The notes: generated by a model from the sequence alone, not told the origin. Shown: positions 8,953 through 18,869, counted from the stretch's first letter. The stretch: DNA of 64,000 nucleotides from Eubacterium sp. AM49-13BH (GCF_003464165.1 NZ_QSEK01000011.1:9451-73450), one strand, 5' to 3'. Made by a program: numbers and translations.

Positions 8953-10308
8953 TTAAAGGAAAATATACTTCAATATGAACAGCAATGCAAGCACGTACAT
9001 AAGTGGAGTAATCTTCTTAGCCTTTCCAGCAACAACATTAACAATAACATACGAAATAACACCAACTGCAATACCTTCTGAAATGCTGTACATAAGTGGC
9101 ATACAGATAAGGCAGAGGTAAGCCGGTATACTCTCTGTTAAATCATTAAAATCAATTTCAACAACCGCACTAACCATAAGGAATCCTACAAAAATAAGTG
9201 CCGGAGCTGTTGCAAATCCAGGAATTGTAGTAAATACAGGTGCAAATATAATTGCAATAAGGAATAAGAAGCCTGTTACAACTGAAGAAAGTCCTGTTCT
9301 TCCGCCTTCTGCAACACCTGATGAACTCTCAACAAATGTTGTTGTTGTAGAAGTACCAAGGATGGCACCTGCACTTGTTGCGATAGCATCAGCTAAAAGA
9401 GCCTGCTTAATTCTAGGAAGTCTTCCGTTCTCATCAAGCATTTTAGCCTTATTGGCAACACCGATAAGTGTTCCAAGTGTATCAAACATGTCAACAAAAA
9501 GGAATGAGCACATAATAACAATAAAATCTAATATATTAATATTAAGGCCCTTAAGGTTAAAGCACTGTCCAAATGTCTGGCTGATAGCTGTGATATCAAA
9601 GCTTCTCCATGAAGGAATAAGTGAATAGAATCCTGCTGCCGCATCAACCTTATAAAGTCCTGTAAGCTGGCAGATAATACCAAGCACCCATGTTGCAACG
9701 ATACCGATAAGGATAGAACCCTTAACATGCTTTACATAAAGAATAGCAATGATAAATGTACCTATAACTGCAAGTAAAGCACCTATTCCTACTGTGTTAA
9801 AATTAGTTCTGAAATTAACAACAGTAACCTTTGTTGACTCACTTGCAACAACTAGGTTAGCACCCTGAAGTCCGATAAATGCCACAAAAAGACCGATACC
9901 TACTGATACACCCTTCTTTAATGTTGTAGGAATTGCGTTAAATATAGCTTCACGAACATTAGTAAGTGAAAGCACAATAAATACAAGTCCTTCAACAAAT
10001 ACAGCAAAAAGTGCTACTTTCCAGCTATATCCCATGCTTCCGCATACTGTATACGCAAAATATGCGTTAAGTCCAAGTCCTGGAGCAAGCGCAAAAGGAT
10101 AATTAGCAAGGAAAGCCATTGCAAAACAACCTATAGCAGATGCTATTGCAGTCGCCATAAGAATTGCATTAGAATCCATTCCTGATGCTGACAGGATAGA
10201 TGGATTAACAGCCAGAATATAAGCCATTGTCATAAATGTTGTAATTCCAGCTACAACCTCAGTTCTTACACTGGTGTTGTTTTCCTTAAGTTTGAACAAT
10301 TTGTCCAT
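8953..10308 (-). CDS. NCS2 family permease (guanine/hypoxanthine, AzgA-PbuG type)
   Basis: A 451-residue polytopic membrane protein beginning MDKLFKLKEN. The blocks EVVAGITTFMTMAYILAVNP, APGLGLNAYF, LFVDMFDTLGT and TTTFVESSSGVAEGGRTGL are characteristic of the AzgA/PbuG purine:proton symporters that import hypoxanthine and guanine; adenine transport is also possible. I start at the ATG at 10308, which has GGAGGTTGAA immediately upstream; a longer reading to 10359 has no ribosome site. It is monocistronic, with a terminator at 8883-8914. The 5' region has hairpins but I see no purine riboswitch consensus. Confidence 0.93.
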   Translation of the reverse strand: MDKLFKLKENNTSVRTEVVAGITTFMTMAYILAVNPSILSASGMDSNAILMATAIASAIGCFAMAFLANYPFALAPGLGLNAYFAYTVCGSMGYSWKVALFAVFVEGLVFIVLSLTNVREAIFNAIPTTLKKGVSVGIGLFVAFIGLQGANLVVASESTKVTVVNFRTNFNTVGIGALLAVIGTFIIAILYVKHVKGSILIGIVATWVLGIICQLTGLYKVDAAAGFYSLIPSWRSFDITAISQTFGQCFNLKGLNINILDFIVIMCSFLFVDMFDTLGTLIGVANKAKMLDENGRLPRIKQALLADAIATSAGAILGTSTTTTFVESSSGVAEGGRTGLSSVVTGFLFLIAIIFAPVFTTIPGFATAPALIFVGFLMVSAVVEIDFNDLTESIPAYLCLICMPLMYSISEGIAVGVISYVIVNVVAGKAKKITPLMYVLALLFILKYIFL

Positions 10309-10540
10309 TTCAACCTCCATAATTTTATAAATATAAAAAATACTTAATAATATTAACATATTCCTCTCAATTTTACGACAACTTTTTTATTAGACATATA
10401 TCTTTTCTAATAAAATCCCCACTAAAAGGGGGAAGCACATTCAATAGCAAAATAGTACTATAGCATTGTACTTTATTTACACACCTGTGAATTGGACGTG
10501 AACACAGGTTTTGGGATACATCCATTTATGAAAAACATGA
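10309..10540 (-). other. Leader/intergenic region upstream of the NCS2 permease
   Basis: No gene is visible. Three stems can be drawn: 10385-10394 with 10406-10415 (10 perfect AT-rich pairs), 10417-10420 with 10428-10431 (CCCC/GGGG), and 10484-10489 with 10503-10508 (CCTGTG/CACAGG). None matches a riboswitch class I recognise; in particular the conserved purine-riboswitch junction bases are absent. A convincing sigma-A promoter was not found. Confidence 0.4.
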
Positions 10541-10585
10541 ATAAAGCCATATATGCAGTTGGGAGACCTGCATATATGGCTTTAT
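10541..10585 (-). terminator. Terminator of mscL
   Basis: An 18-base perfect inverted repeat (10541-10558 with 10568-10585) with a 9-base loop. The last part of the stem is rich in T on both strands, so it may work in both directions. It starts right after the mscL stop codon. Confidence 0.8.
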
Positions 10586-10586
10586 T

Positions 10587-11015
10587 TTATTTCTTATCTA
10601 CTAATTCAGTTGTACAGAAAGGACATCTTGTTGCCTTAACAGATATCTTGCTAAAGCAGTACGGACAATCCTTTGTAGTTGGAGCCGGTTCTTCTTTTTT
10701 CTTACCTAAGCTCATCATCTTGTTCATTGCTTTAACTAAAAGAAACAGAACAAATGCCATAATAAGGAAGTTAATAACTGCTGTTATGAATGAACCATAA
10801 TCAAACACAACTCCTCTTATTGTAAATGTACCACCAACAGTAACGCCTTCTCCATTAGTACCACCTGTAACTACGGCAATAAGTGGATTAATAAAACTGC
10901 TTGTAAGTGCTGTTACGATACTCTGGAATGCAGCACCAATAATAACACCGACTGCCAGGTTCATAACATTTCCTTTCAATGCAAATTCTTTGAATTCCTG
11001 AATAAATTTTTTCAT
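10587..11015 (-). CDS. mscL: Large-conductance mechanosensitive channel with C-terminal zinc ribbon
   Basis: A 142-residue MscL, the emergency channel opened by membrane tension. The amphipathic N-terminal helix (FIQEFKEFALKGNV), TM1 (AVGVIIGAAFQSIV) and TM2 (about 78-96) are typical. Unlike E. coli MscL, the C-terminus past residue 110 has a rubredoxin-like CPYC...CPFC pair (Cys117, 120, 131, 134). I begin at the ATG at 11015 because GGGAGG lies 8 bases upstream. It is the last gene of a leftward series after two HAD phosphatases. Confidence 0.95.
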   Translation of the reverse strand: MKKFIQEFKEFALKGNVMNLAVGVIIGAAFQSIVTALTSSFINPLIAVVTGGTNGEGVTVGGTFTIRGVVFDYGSFITAVINFLIMAFVLFLLVKAMNKMMSLGKKKEEPAPTTKDCPYCFSKISVKATRCPFCTTELVDKK

Positions 11016-11057
11016 TATGTTTTCCTCCCGTATATTATTGATTAATCTTTGGAACAA

Positions 11058-11744
11058 TTATAATGTCTTTAATTTTCCCCTTATATCCTCTACCGTTTCA
11101 ACAATATAATCTGCTCCTGCTATCTCAAGCTCCTGTTCTTCTGCAAAACCGTATCTTACTCCCATAGAATCAATTCCAGAAGCTTTCGCACCCAGTATAT
11201 CATCCTTTCTGTCACCTATCATTATAGCCTTGGATTTAGCCATAGTAATATCATCGTCTCCTGTTAACCCTGCTTCAGAAAGTCTTACGAATACTTCATT
11301 AATAACCTGATTCTTATGACGGCGTTCTCCGCCTTCTAATTCACTTCCTACTGCAACATCAAAATATCCATCTATATTAAAATGCTTCAGTATTCTTGGA
11401 ACATATATCTCCGGTTTACATGTTGCAAGAGCAACAATATATCCGTCATTCTTTAAGTCCGCAAGCAGCTTGTCTATTCCGTCAAATAACACATTCTCAT
11501 AGATACCTGTGTCAGAATATCTCTCACGGTAATAGTCAACCGCCTTAAGTGCAGTTTCTTTATCAAAGCCATAAAACTTTTCAAAGCTTTCATCAAGTGG
11601 TGGCCCTATAAATCTTCTCAACATAGCCTGGTCATTCTCCTTAATTCCAAGCCTGTTCAATGCATGCTGCACACATTTAGTAATTCCTTCGCTTGAATCT
11701 GTAAGTGTTCCATCCAAATCAAACAATATATACTTCTTAGTCAT
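11058..11744 (-). CDS. HAD family hydrolase, phosphoglycolate phosphatase-like
   Basis: A 228-residue HAD protein. Motif I is FDLDGTLTDS near the N-terminus, motif II lies in ALATCKPE, and motifs III/IV in KAIMIGDRKDDILGA. The helical cap (about 15-90) is of the Gph/PpaX type. Substrate cannot be read from sequence; 5'-nucleotidase or phosphoglycolate phosphatase activity is typical for the family. It is 10 bases downstream of another HAD gene and 42 bases upstream of mscL. Confidence 0.85.
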   Translation of the reverse strand: MTKKYILFDLDGTLTDSSEGITKCVQHALNRLGIKENDQAMLRRFIGPPLDESFEKFYGFDKETALKAVDYYRERYSDTGIYENVLFDGIDKLLADLKNDGYIVALATCKPEIYVPRILKHFNIDGYFDVAVGSELEGGERRHKNQVINEVFVRLSEAGLTGDDDITMAKSKAIMIGDRKDDILGAKASGIDSMGVRYGFAEEQELEIAGADYIVETVEDIRGKLKTL

Positions 11745-11754
11745 ATCTGCTCCA

Positions 11755-12408
11755 TTATCTCATTAGTTCACTATAATTCTTAATATTATAATCTGCCACA
11801 TCACATATTAAATCCCAGTCATCTGAAGAGGCCTCATCATACACTGCAACAACTGTAAATCCACCGCTTTTAGCTCCCATTGCTGCTGAAAGAACATCTT
11901 CAAATACAATACAGTCCTTTATATCATATCCAGCTTTTCCAGCCGCCTTAATATAGACATCAGGAAATTTCTTTCCTCTCATGACCTCATTAGTCTGTGT
12001 AAATGCATCAAAGAAACCATATATTCCGTTACGTCTTAAGCATGGCTCAAAAAGTGCCCTGTCTGATGATGTTGCCGAAACAATCTTAAGACCATTATTA
12101 TGCATTTTCTCAATAAATTCTTTCACATACGGTTTTAATATAACTTTATCTGTATACGCTTCAAGTGCCGCTTCATACCATTCCTTCATTATCTCATCTG
12201 TTGATTCCGGAAGGTTATATTTCTGTTTCGTGTATATTGAACCGGATTCGAATGTATGTGTTTTGATTTCCTGCATGTATTCTTTGGTAACAGGAATTCC
12301 TCTTTTTCCAAGGAAATCCATGTCAACCTTAGCCCATACCTGCGTAGAATCAAGTATCGTTCCGTCCAGATCGAATATAATACACTGATAATTACTAAGA
12401 TTCAACAT
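11755..12408 (-). CDS. HAD family hydrolase, beta-phosphoglucomutase-like
   Basis: A 217-residue HAD protein with motif I FDLDGTILDST, SATSSDR (motif II) and VFEDVLSAAMGAKSGG (motifs III/IV). That last block is typical of the beta-phosphoglucomutase/sugar-phosphatase subgroup. The start at 12408 is chosen because TTGGAGG lies 8 bases upstream; an upstream reading to 12423 begins with a non-ATG codon. It follows the foldase-like gene by 17 bases, so the two are probably co-transcribed. Confidence 0.85.
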   Translation of the reverse strand: MLNLSNYQCIIFDLDGTILDSTQVWAKVDMDFLGKRGIPVTKEYMQEIKTHTFESGSIYTKQKYNLPESTDEIMKEWYEAALEAYTDKVILKPYVKEFIEKMHNNGLKIVSATSSDRALFEPCLRRNGIYGFFDAFTQTNEVMRGKKFPDVYIKAAGKAGYDIKDCIVFEDVLSAAMGAKSGGFTVVAVYDEASSDDWDLICDVADYNIKNYSELMR

Positions 12409-12425
12409 GGATATATCCTCCAAAA

Positions 12426-13589
12426 TTATCTATAAGTAAATCTTTTCTCAACATCTACTGTATATTCATCTGTATACTTCTTGATATACTCTGAATATTT
12501 CTGATTAATGAGTGTTGACTTAATTGTATCATCATCTGAACCATCATATGATCTGCTTATGTAATATACAATATAGAAGCATGAATTGTCATCATCTTCA
12601 ATAACTGTAAGGTCACCCTCTTTTCTTTCCGAAGAAGCAATCCAGTCTGCACAAGCTTCCTCAATATTGCTCTTCTTAGTCTCTGAAACTAAAGAAGCTC
12701 CATCATCCGCATATGTATCATCTCCAGCTTCTGCATATACTCTGCACTGGCTGATGAAATCTAATTCTGTGCTTACACCTGCGGCAAATGCATTAGCTTT
12801 TTCCTTAGCAGCTGTCATATCATCTGTATCAGAACTGTTAGCTTTTACTGTAAAGGTTCTGTACTCGAATTTATCGTATGTATCCTTATTGTCCTCATAA
12901 TATGAACTTACTTCAGTATCTGTTGCTGCAAGAGTTTCTGTTAACTGCTTCTGATATGCTGTGCTCTTAAGATAATCTTTTAAGAACTCCTTAACTCTCT
13001 TTTCTGTAGCTCTCTTACCAAACATCTGCTTAAGGTAATCTGAATATGATGTATCAGCTTCATTAGCTGCATCCTTAATCTTACCTATAAACTCATCATA
13101 ATCTGCATCAGCATTATCATATGTAAATCCGTTAGCATCTGCATCTTCTAATAAAGCTTTAGTTTCTTTAATAGTTGATACTGCAGTATTAGCAAAGAAA
13201 TCATACCATGTATAATCAGTTGAATATTCCTGGCTCTTATCTGACTGGCTTGTTTTATATCCCATATAAGATGAATAATAATCGCCATATGTCATAGTTC
13301 CATATAAAGTAGAATTAAGATTGTTAGTCTTGGCAATTCCATAATAGAAATCAAACTCAATCTGACTTATCTTGTCATCATTAACTTCAATATAATTATT
13401 ATAAATGCTGTTAATCTTAATTCCGGCTGCTGTACCGCATCCAAGTATTATTCCTGCTACAACTGCAATACACACCCATTTGGTAATAAATCTTCTCTTA
13501 GCTTCTTTTCTTTCTTCTTCTTTTCTTTTCTGCATCTTACGGTCGTATTTAGTAACAACCTTCTCTGATGCTGTATTATTGTTTGCCAT
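12426..13589 (-). CDS. Membrane-anchored SurA/PrsA-like foldase domain protein
   Basis: A 387-residue protein. A Lys/Arg/Glu-rich cytoplasmic stretch (about 15-42) precedes one membrane helix (WVCIAVVAGIILGCGTAAG), then an exported region rich in Tyr, Ser and Asp. The exported part has SurA_N-like helices and a VSSYYEDNKDTYDKFEYRTF segment that resembles the region leading into the peptidyl-prolyl isomerase domain of PrsA/SurA proteins. A complete parvulin active site is not evident. The ATG at 13589 has GGGAGG upstream. It starts 10 bases after the nadE stop. Confidence 0.65.
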   Translation of the reverse strand: MANNNTASEKVVTKYDRKMQKRKEEERKEAKRRFITKWVCIAVVAGIILGCGTAAGIKINSIYNNYIEVNDDKISQIEFDFYYGIAKTNNLNSTLYGTMTYGDYYSSYMGYKTSQSDKSQEYSTDYTWYDFFANTAVSTIKETKALLEDADANGFTYDNADADYDEFIGKIKDAANEADTSYSDYLKQMFGKRATEKRVKEFLKDYLKSTAYQKQLTETLAATDTEVSSYYEDNKDTYDKFEYRTFTVKANSSDTDDMTAAKEKANAFAAGVSTELDFISQCRVYAEAGDDTYADDGASLVSETKKSNIEEACADWIASSERKEGDLTVIEDDDNSCFYIVYYISRSYDGSDDDTIKSTLINQKYSEYIKKYTDEYTVDVEKRFTYR

Positions 13590-13599
13590 AATGTCCTCC

Positions 13600-15540
13600 C
13601 TATTCATATCCATTAATTTCTTTAATTCTGTCTAACTGCTTCATCCACTCATGTGAACTTGCATCACTTGGCATTCTCAAATCACCTCTTGGTGATACTG
13701 CAACCGAACCAACCTTAGGTCCGTCAGGCAGACACGAGCGCTTAAACTGCTGCGCAAAAAATCTCCATGTGAACGTTCTTAGCCACTTATAGATAGTTTT
13801 ATCATCATATTCACCTGCAAATGCGTACTTTGCTATTCTGAATATCTTCTCAGGCTCTGCACCGAATCTTAGCATGTGATACATAAAGAAATCGTGCAAC
13901 TCATATGGTCCAACCAGATCTTCTGTCTTCTGTGCAATAGTACCATCTTCCTTAGGCGGAAGCAGTTCCGGACTTACCGGAGTATCAAGTACATCATTAA
14001 GTACTGCTGACAAATCTTCATTGCCACATGTATCTGCATAAAACTGTACCAGATGTCTTACAAGTGTCTTAGGAACTGATGCATTAACCCCATACATAGA
14101 CATATGGTCACCATTGTATGTTGCCCATCCAAGTGCCAGTTCTGACATATCGCCTGTTCCAATCACCATGCCGTTAGTCTGGTTGGCAATATCCATAAGT
14201 ATCTGCGTTCTCTCCCTTGCCTGTCCATTCTCATAAGTCACATTATGAATATTCTCATCATGTCCGATATCTTCAAAATGCTGTCTTACAGCCTTCATGA
14301 TATTGATTTCTCTAAGCGAACAGCCAAGCTGCTTAGTAAGCTTGACAGCATTATTATATGTTCTGTCAGTTGTACCAAAGCATGGCATTGTAATACAATG
14401 TATTCCGCTTCTGTCAAAACCACAAAGGTCGAATGCCCTTACAGTTACAAGAAGTGCCAGTGTAGAGTCAAGCCCGCCCGATATTCCGATTACTGCATTC
14501 TTACAATTCGTATGTTCAAGTCTCTTCTTGAGTCCATATGACTGGATATTAAGAATTTCCTCACATCTTGAATCTCTTTCCTTCTTATCAGAAGGTACAA
14601 AAGGAGCTTTATCAAAATATCTTATAAGCTCTAGTTCTTTATTGATAAGATTCTGTGCCTGCACCTCTGTATATGTGCTGTTCTCATCAACTGCATATGT
14701 ACTCATTCTTCTTCGCTCAGAGCATATTCTCTGGACATCGATATCAGCATATACAGACTCATCAGCAAATTTATGTGCTTCTGCAAGAACTGTACCATTC
14801 TCACATATAAGATTATATGCTGAGAACACAATATCCTGAGTGGATTCTCCTCCTCCAGCACTTGAGTACACATATCCGCATACAAGTCTTGCAGACTGCC
14901 CTGAAACAAGCTGTTTCCTGTAAGTGTCCTTGCCGATTGTCTCATTGCTTGCAGATGCATTAACAATAATTGTTGCCCCATTCATTGCATGCTTTATACT
15001 TGGTGGCTGTGGTGTCCACAAATCCTCGCATATCTCAACACCAATCTTAACCTTTCTGTTATTATCAAATGTAAATAATAATTCACTTCCAAAGGGAACC
15101 TCTTCACCATCAACATCCACATATACACATTCGTTAAATCCAGGTGTAAACTGTCTTCTTTCATAGAATTCCCCGTAATTAGGAAGATACATCTTAGGAA
15201 CCATGCCAAGAATACATCCATTCATAATACCTGCAACAACATTATAAAGCTTTCCATTCATCTCATACGGGAGTCCTACAAAGCTTATCATTCCTTTTAC
15301 AGTTTCTGAAAAATGCTTTAATATAACAAGACCTTCTAATGCTGAATCTAACAATCTGTCATGTAAGAATAAATCATTACATGTATAACCTGTTATGCAC
15401 ATTTCTGGAAAAACAGCTATCGCAGTATCTTTCTTATGTGCTTCACTCATAAGTCTCTTAATATTCTCTATATTATACTCACAGTCGGCCACTTTAATCT
15501 TCGGAGTCATGGCTGCTGCTCTTATATATCCGTCTTTCAA
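13600..15540 (-). CDS. nadE: Glutamine-dependent NAD+ synthetase
   Basis: A 646-residue NadE amidates nicotinate adenine dinucleotide using glutamine. The N-terminal nitrilase-type glutaminase has its Glu in AVFPEMCITGY, Lys in KMYLPNYGEF and Cys in GVEICEDLW. The C-terminal synthetase has the GISGGLDSTLALL loop. I select a TTG start at 15538-15540: AGAGAGG lies 5 bases upstream and family members start with a comparable KDGYIRAAA segment. The longer reading to 15576 also starts with TTG but has no ribosome site. It heads a leftward run with the foldase, HAD genes and mscL. Confidence 0.94.
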   Translation of the reverse strand: MKDGYIRAAAMTPKIKVADCEYNIENIKRLMSEAHKKDTAIAVFPEMCITGYTCNDLFLHDRLLDSALEGLVILKHFSETVKGMISFVGLPYEMNGKLYNVVAGIMNGCILGMVPKMYLPNYGEFYERRQFTPGFNECVYVDVDGEEVPFGSELLFTFDNNRKVKIGVEICEDLWTPQPPSIKHAMNGATIIVNASASNETIGKDTYRKQLVSGQSARLVCGYVYSSAGGGESTQDIVFSAYNLICENGTVLAEAHKFADESVYADIDVQRICSERRRMSTYAVDENSTYTEVQAQNLINKELELIRYFDKAPFVPSDKKERDSRCEEILNIQSYGLKKRLEHTNCKNAVIGISGGLDSTLALLVTVRAFDLCGFDRSGIHCITMPCFGTTDRTYNNAVKLTKQLGCSLREINIMKAVRQHFEDIGHDENIHNVTYENGQARERTQILMDIANQTNGMVIGTGDMSELALGWATYNGDHMSMYGVNASVPKTLVRHLVQFYADTCGNEDLSAVLNDVLDTPVSPELLPPKEDGTIAQKTEDLVGPYELHDFFMYHMLRFGAEPEKIFRIAKYAFAGEYDDKTIYKWLRTFTWRFFAQQFKRSCLPDGPKVGSVAVSPRGDLRMPSDASSHEWMKQLDRIKEINGYE

Positions 15541-15630
15541 TTTTCCCTCTCTTTCAATATATGTTCTTTCTGTCAAACATTAAAATTATATCAGACAAGG
15601 TCTATATTTACAATAAAGGTCACAAAAAAG

Positions 15631-15783
15631 TCACTTTTCATTATCCGTTTGATACACAAGTGTCACGCCGCTTTCCTGCTCTTTAGGCTCATTGCATCCT
15701 GCCAGCGTTGTTATCATGCTTATAATAACCACCAATACCAATAATATTGCTGTCACCTTTTTCTTTATTTCATCTTCCAACAT
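15631..15783 (-). CDS. Predicted 50-residue lipoprotein
   Basis: A short reading frame: ATG at 15781-15783, GGAGG 7 bases upstream, stop at 15631-15633. The product has a charged start (MLEDEIKKK), a hydrophobic helix and the lipobox LAGC with Cys30, then 20 polar residues (NEPKEQESGV...). This architecture predicts lipid attachment and export. The ribosome site and start codon lie on the 3' arm and T-run of the terminator of the upstream PAS gene, so expression may depend on read-through. Function unknown. Confidence 0.55.
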   Translation of the reverse strand: MLEDEIKKKVTAILLVLVVIISMITTLAGCNEPKEQESGVTLVYQTDNEK

Positions 15784-15829
15784 AAAAAACCTCCACCATT
15801 CATAAATCTATTATGAACCGGCAGAGGTC
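15784..15829 (-). terminator. Terminator of the PAS gene overlapping the lipoprotein ribosome site
   Basis: On the minus strand ACCTC...GCC...GTTCATAA pairs with TTATGAAT..GGT..GGAGG, ending in TTTTTT and then the ATG of the next gene. The stem has two small internal mismatches. Its 3' arm is the GGAGG ribosome site of the lipoprotein gene. Confidence 0.7.
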
Positions 15830-15849
15830 TTATTATTCCTTATATATGC

Positions 15850-16191
15850 TTATTCAATTACGGCTGCACTGACCTTTATTACTCTGTGTCCAGCTAAGAG
15901 CTTATTCTCAATCTTATAGAATGCAACTACCTTAAGAGGCTTGCCATCTTTAGAAACAAACTCCTGTACATAGCTTACATATCTCTTATCTATGAACTTT
16001 TCTCTTAACTCTGTTATTACTTCCTCATACTCAACGCTTGGTACGAACTGCTTAAATACAATTCCCGCCTCAAAATCATCTTCTGTGTATCCAAGAAGCT
16101 CCGTAAATCCATCATCAATATCAATAATCTTACCGCTTCTCATCTCCATAGAAAACTGTGTAAAAGGAATTGCTTTCATTACTTCTGCCAT
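15850..16191 (-). CDS. Single PAS-domain protein
   Basis: A 113-residue protein made of one PAS fold: IIDIDDGFTELLGYTEDDF is the classic PAS core, followed by a C-terminal beta region (SYVQEFVSKDGKPLKVVAFY). There is no attached kinase, cyclase or methyl-accepting domain, so it may act as a separate sensor or adaptor. It starts 25 bases downstream of the valS stop and ends in its own terminator at 15784-15829. Confidence 0.85.
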   Translation of the reverse strand: MAEVMKAIPFTQFSMEMRSGKIIDIDDGFTELLGYTEDDFEAGIVFKQFVPSVEYEEVITELREKFIDKRYVSYVQEFVSKDGKPLKVVAFYKIENKLLAGHRVIKVSAAVIE

Positions 16192-16215
16192 AATTATTCT
16201 CCTTATCCGTGAAAA

Positions 16216-18866
16216 CTACTTAGAAAGTGTTGCAAGACGCTCAGTTACCTGCTCAAGCATCTGTGTATATTTTACCAGCTTTGCCTTCTCTTCGTCAATC
16301 TTTGCCTGAGGAGCTTTTGATGTAAACCTCTCATTGTTAAGCATTCCGTTACATCTCTTGATTTCGCCCTGTAATCTGCCTTCCTCTTTCTTAAGTCTCT
16401 CTATTTCCTTGTCGATATCAACGAGCTCTGCGAAAGGAATATAGATAACAGCATCCGGTATAACTGTTGAAACAGCATCATCTGGAATTCCAGCCTTGTC
16501 AGCCTGAACCTTAACCTCGCTTGCATATGCAAGTGTTCCAAAGAAGCCAAGTGAATTGTTAAATATGTTCTTAACATCTTCACTTGCTGAAACAACATAT
16601 ACAAGTGCCTTACGGCTAGGAGCGACATTCATGTCTGCACGAAGATTTCTTATGTTACGTACAGCTTCCTTAATTGTCTCAATGGCCTTCTCCTCTGCTG
16701 CGAAGTTGTTAGCTTCATCATATACAGGCCATGAAGAAATCATGATTGACTCTTCCTCGTCCTGAATATTGCAGAATATTTCTTCTGTAATGAATGGCAT
16801 ATATGGATGAAGCAGCTTAAGTGCATCTATAAGAACAGTTTTTAATGTCCAGATAGCTGCTGTCTTTGTCTCGTCTGCATCATTGTAAAGTCTTGGCTTA
16901 ACCATCTCAATATACCAGTCACAGAATTCTTCCCAGATAAAGTCGTTAAGCTTGGCAACAGCAATACCAAGTTCGTACTTCTCCATATTATCTGTAACTT
17001 CTTTGATAAGTCCATTCATCTTAGAAAGAATCCACTTATCAGCATCTGTTAAGTTAGCAGGTCTTGCATCTGTAGCTTTTATCTTATTGTCAGGGTCATT
17101 CATCATAATGAATCTTGAAGCATTCCATACCTTATTAGCAAAGTTACGGCTAGCCTCAACTCTTGACCAGTAGAAACGCATATCATTACCAGGTGCATTT
17201 CCTGTGATAAGAGTGTATCTTAATGCATCTGCACCATATTTATCAATAACCTCAAGCGGATCAATACCATTTCCTAATGACTTACTCATCTTTCTTCCCT
17301 GGTCATCTCTTACAAGGCCGTGGAATAATACCTTGCCAAATGGCTTCTTGCCATATGCTCATATCCTGAGAATATCATTCTGATTACCCAGAAGAATATA
17401 ATATCATATCCTGTTACAAGCACATCTGTAGGATAGAAGTAGTCAAGTTCAGGTGTCTTATCTGGCCAGCCAAGTGTTGAGAATGGCCATAATGCTGATG
17501 AGAACCAGGTATCAAGTGTATCCGGATCCTGTTCAACATTAGCACTTCCACACTTAGGGCATGTACATACAGTCTCTCTTGAAACCGTCATCTCACCACA
17601 ATCCTTGCAGTAGTATGCAGGAATTCTGTGTCCCCACCAGAGCTGTCTTGAAATACACCAGTCTCTGATATTGTCTGTCCAGTTATAATATGTCTTATCC
17701 ATAGAAGCTGGAATAAGCTCAATATCACCATTCTTAACGCCTTCAACAGCAGGCTTGATAAGCTCGTCCATCTTAACGAACCACTGCTGCTTAATCATTG
17801 GTTCAACAGTTGTCTTACATCTGTCATGAGTACCAACGTTATGTGTATGGTCTTCAACTCTCACTAAAAGTCCAAGTGCATCAAGGTCTGCAACCATAGC
17901 CTTTCTTGCCTCATATCTGTCCATACCGGCGTACTTTCCACCAAGATTATTGATTGTAGCATCATCATTTAAAATGTTAATCTCTGGTAAGTTATGTCTC
18001 TTACCAACCTCGAAATCGTTAGGGTCATGTGCAGGTGTAATCTTAACTACACCTGTACCGAATTCCTTATCAACATAAGGGTCTGCAATAATAGGTATTG
18101 TTCTGTCTGTAAGTGGAAGTTCAACTTCCTTTCCAACAAGGTCTGTGTATCTTTCATCATCCGGATTAACAGCTAAAGCTGAATCTCCAAGTAATGTTTC
18201 TGGTCTTGTTGTTGCAATCTCAACAAATCTTCCCGGCTCACCAGCTACAGGGTAGTTAATATGCCAGAAATGTCCTGCCTGCTCCTCATGCTCAACTTCT
18301 GCATCTGATATAGAAGTGTTGCAGACCGGACACCAGTTAACAATTCTTGAGCCCTTGTATATAAGTCCTTTCTCATAGAGCTTTATAAATACTTCCTGAA
18401 CAGCCTTAGAACAGCCTTCATCCATAGTGAATCTCTCTCTGTCCCAGTCACATGATGAACCAATCTTCTTTAACTGGCTTGTGATAGTTCCACCATATTC
18501 CTTCTTCCATTCCCATGTTCTCTTTAAGAAGCCCTCTCTTCCAAGCTCATGCTTGTCAATTCCTTCGTCCTTAAGAGCATTAGTAACCTTAACCTCTGTT
18601 GAGATTGAAGCATGGTCAGTTCCAGGAATCCAGAGAGCTTCATAGCCCTGCATTCTCTTGAATCTGATGATAATATCCTGCATAGTATTATCAAGTGCAT
18701 GTCCCATATGCAGCTTACCTGTAATATTAGGTGGTGGCATTACAATAGTAAATGGTTTCTTATCTCTGTTTACTTCTGCATGAAAATACTTCTTTTCAAG
18801 CCACTTGTGATATAATCTGTCTTCGATTTCAGACGGATTATAATTCTTTTCCAATTCCTTGCTCAT
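16216..18866 (-). CDS. valS: Valyl-tRNA synthetase, interrupted by a one-base frameshift
   Basis: Class I valyl-tRNA synthetase. The first part (18866 to about 17352) contains the HIGH-type motif [15 protein letters not shown] near residue 45 and the editing domain; the second part (to 16216) contains MSKSLGNG and the anticodon-binding and coiled-coil C-terminus. The frames differ by one base: at 17351-17352 the minus strand reads ATGGCAAG where ATGGGCAAG would restore a continuous protein of about 883 residues, the usual length. I chose the ATG at 18866 because AAAGGAGA lies 7 bases upstream. It is under a Val T-box (19045-19270). A sequencing error is the simplest explanation for this essential gene. 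Confidence 0.92.
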
Positions 18867-18869
18867 TAT

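Noticed and set aside
10309..10480. Purine riboswitch before the NCS2 permease
   Set aside because: The conserved junction and loop bases could not be found on the minus strand.
10492..10800. 102-residue plus-strand open frame
   Set aside because: It runs through the mscL terminator and antisense to mscL.
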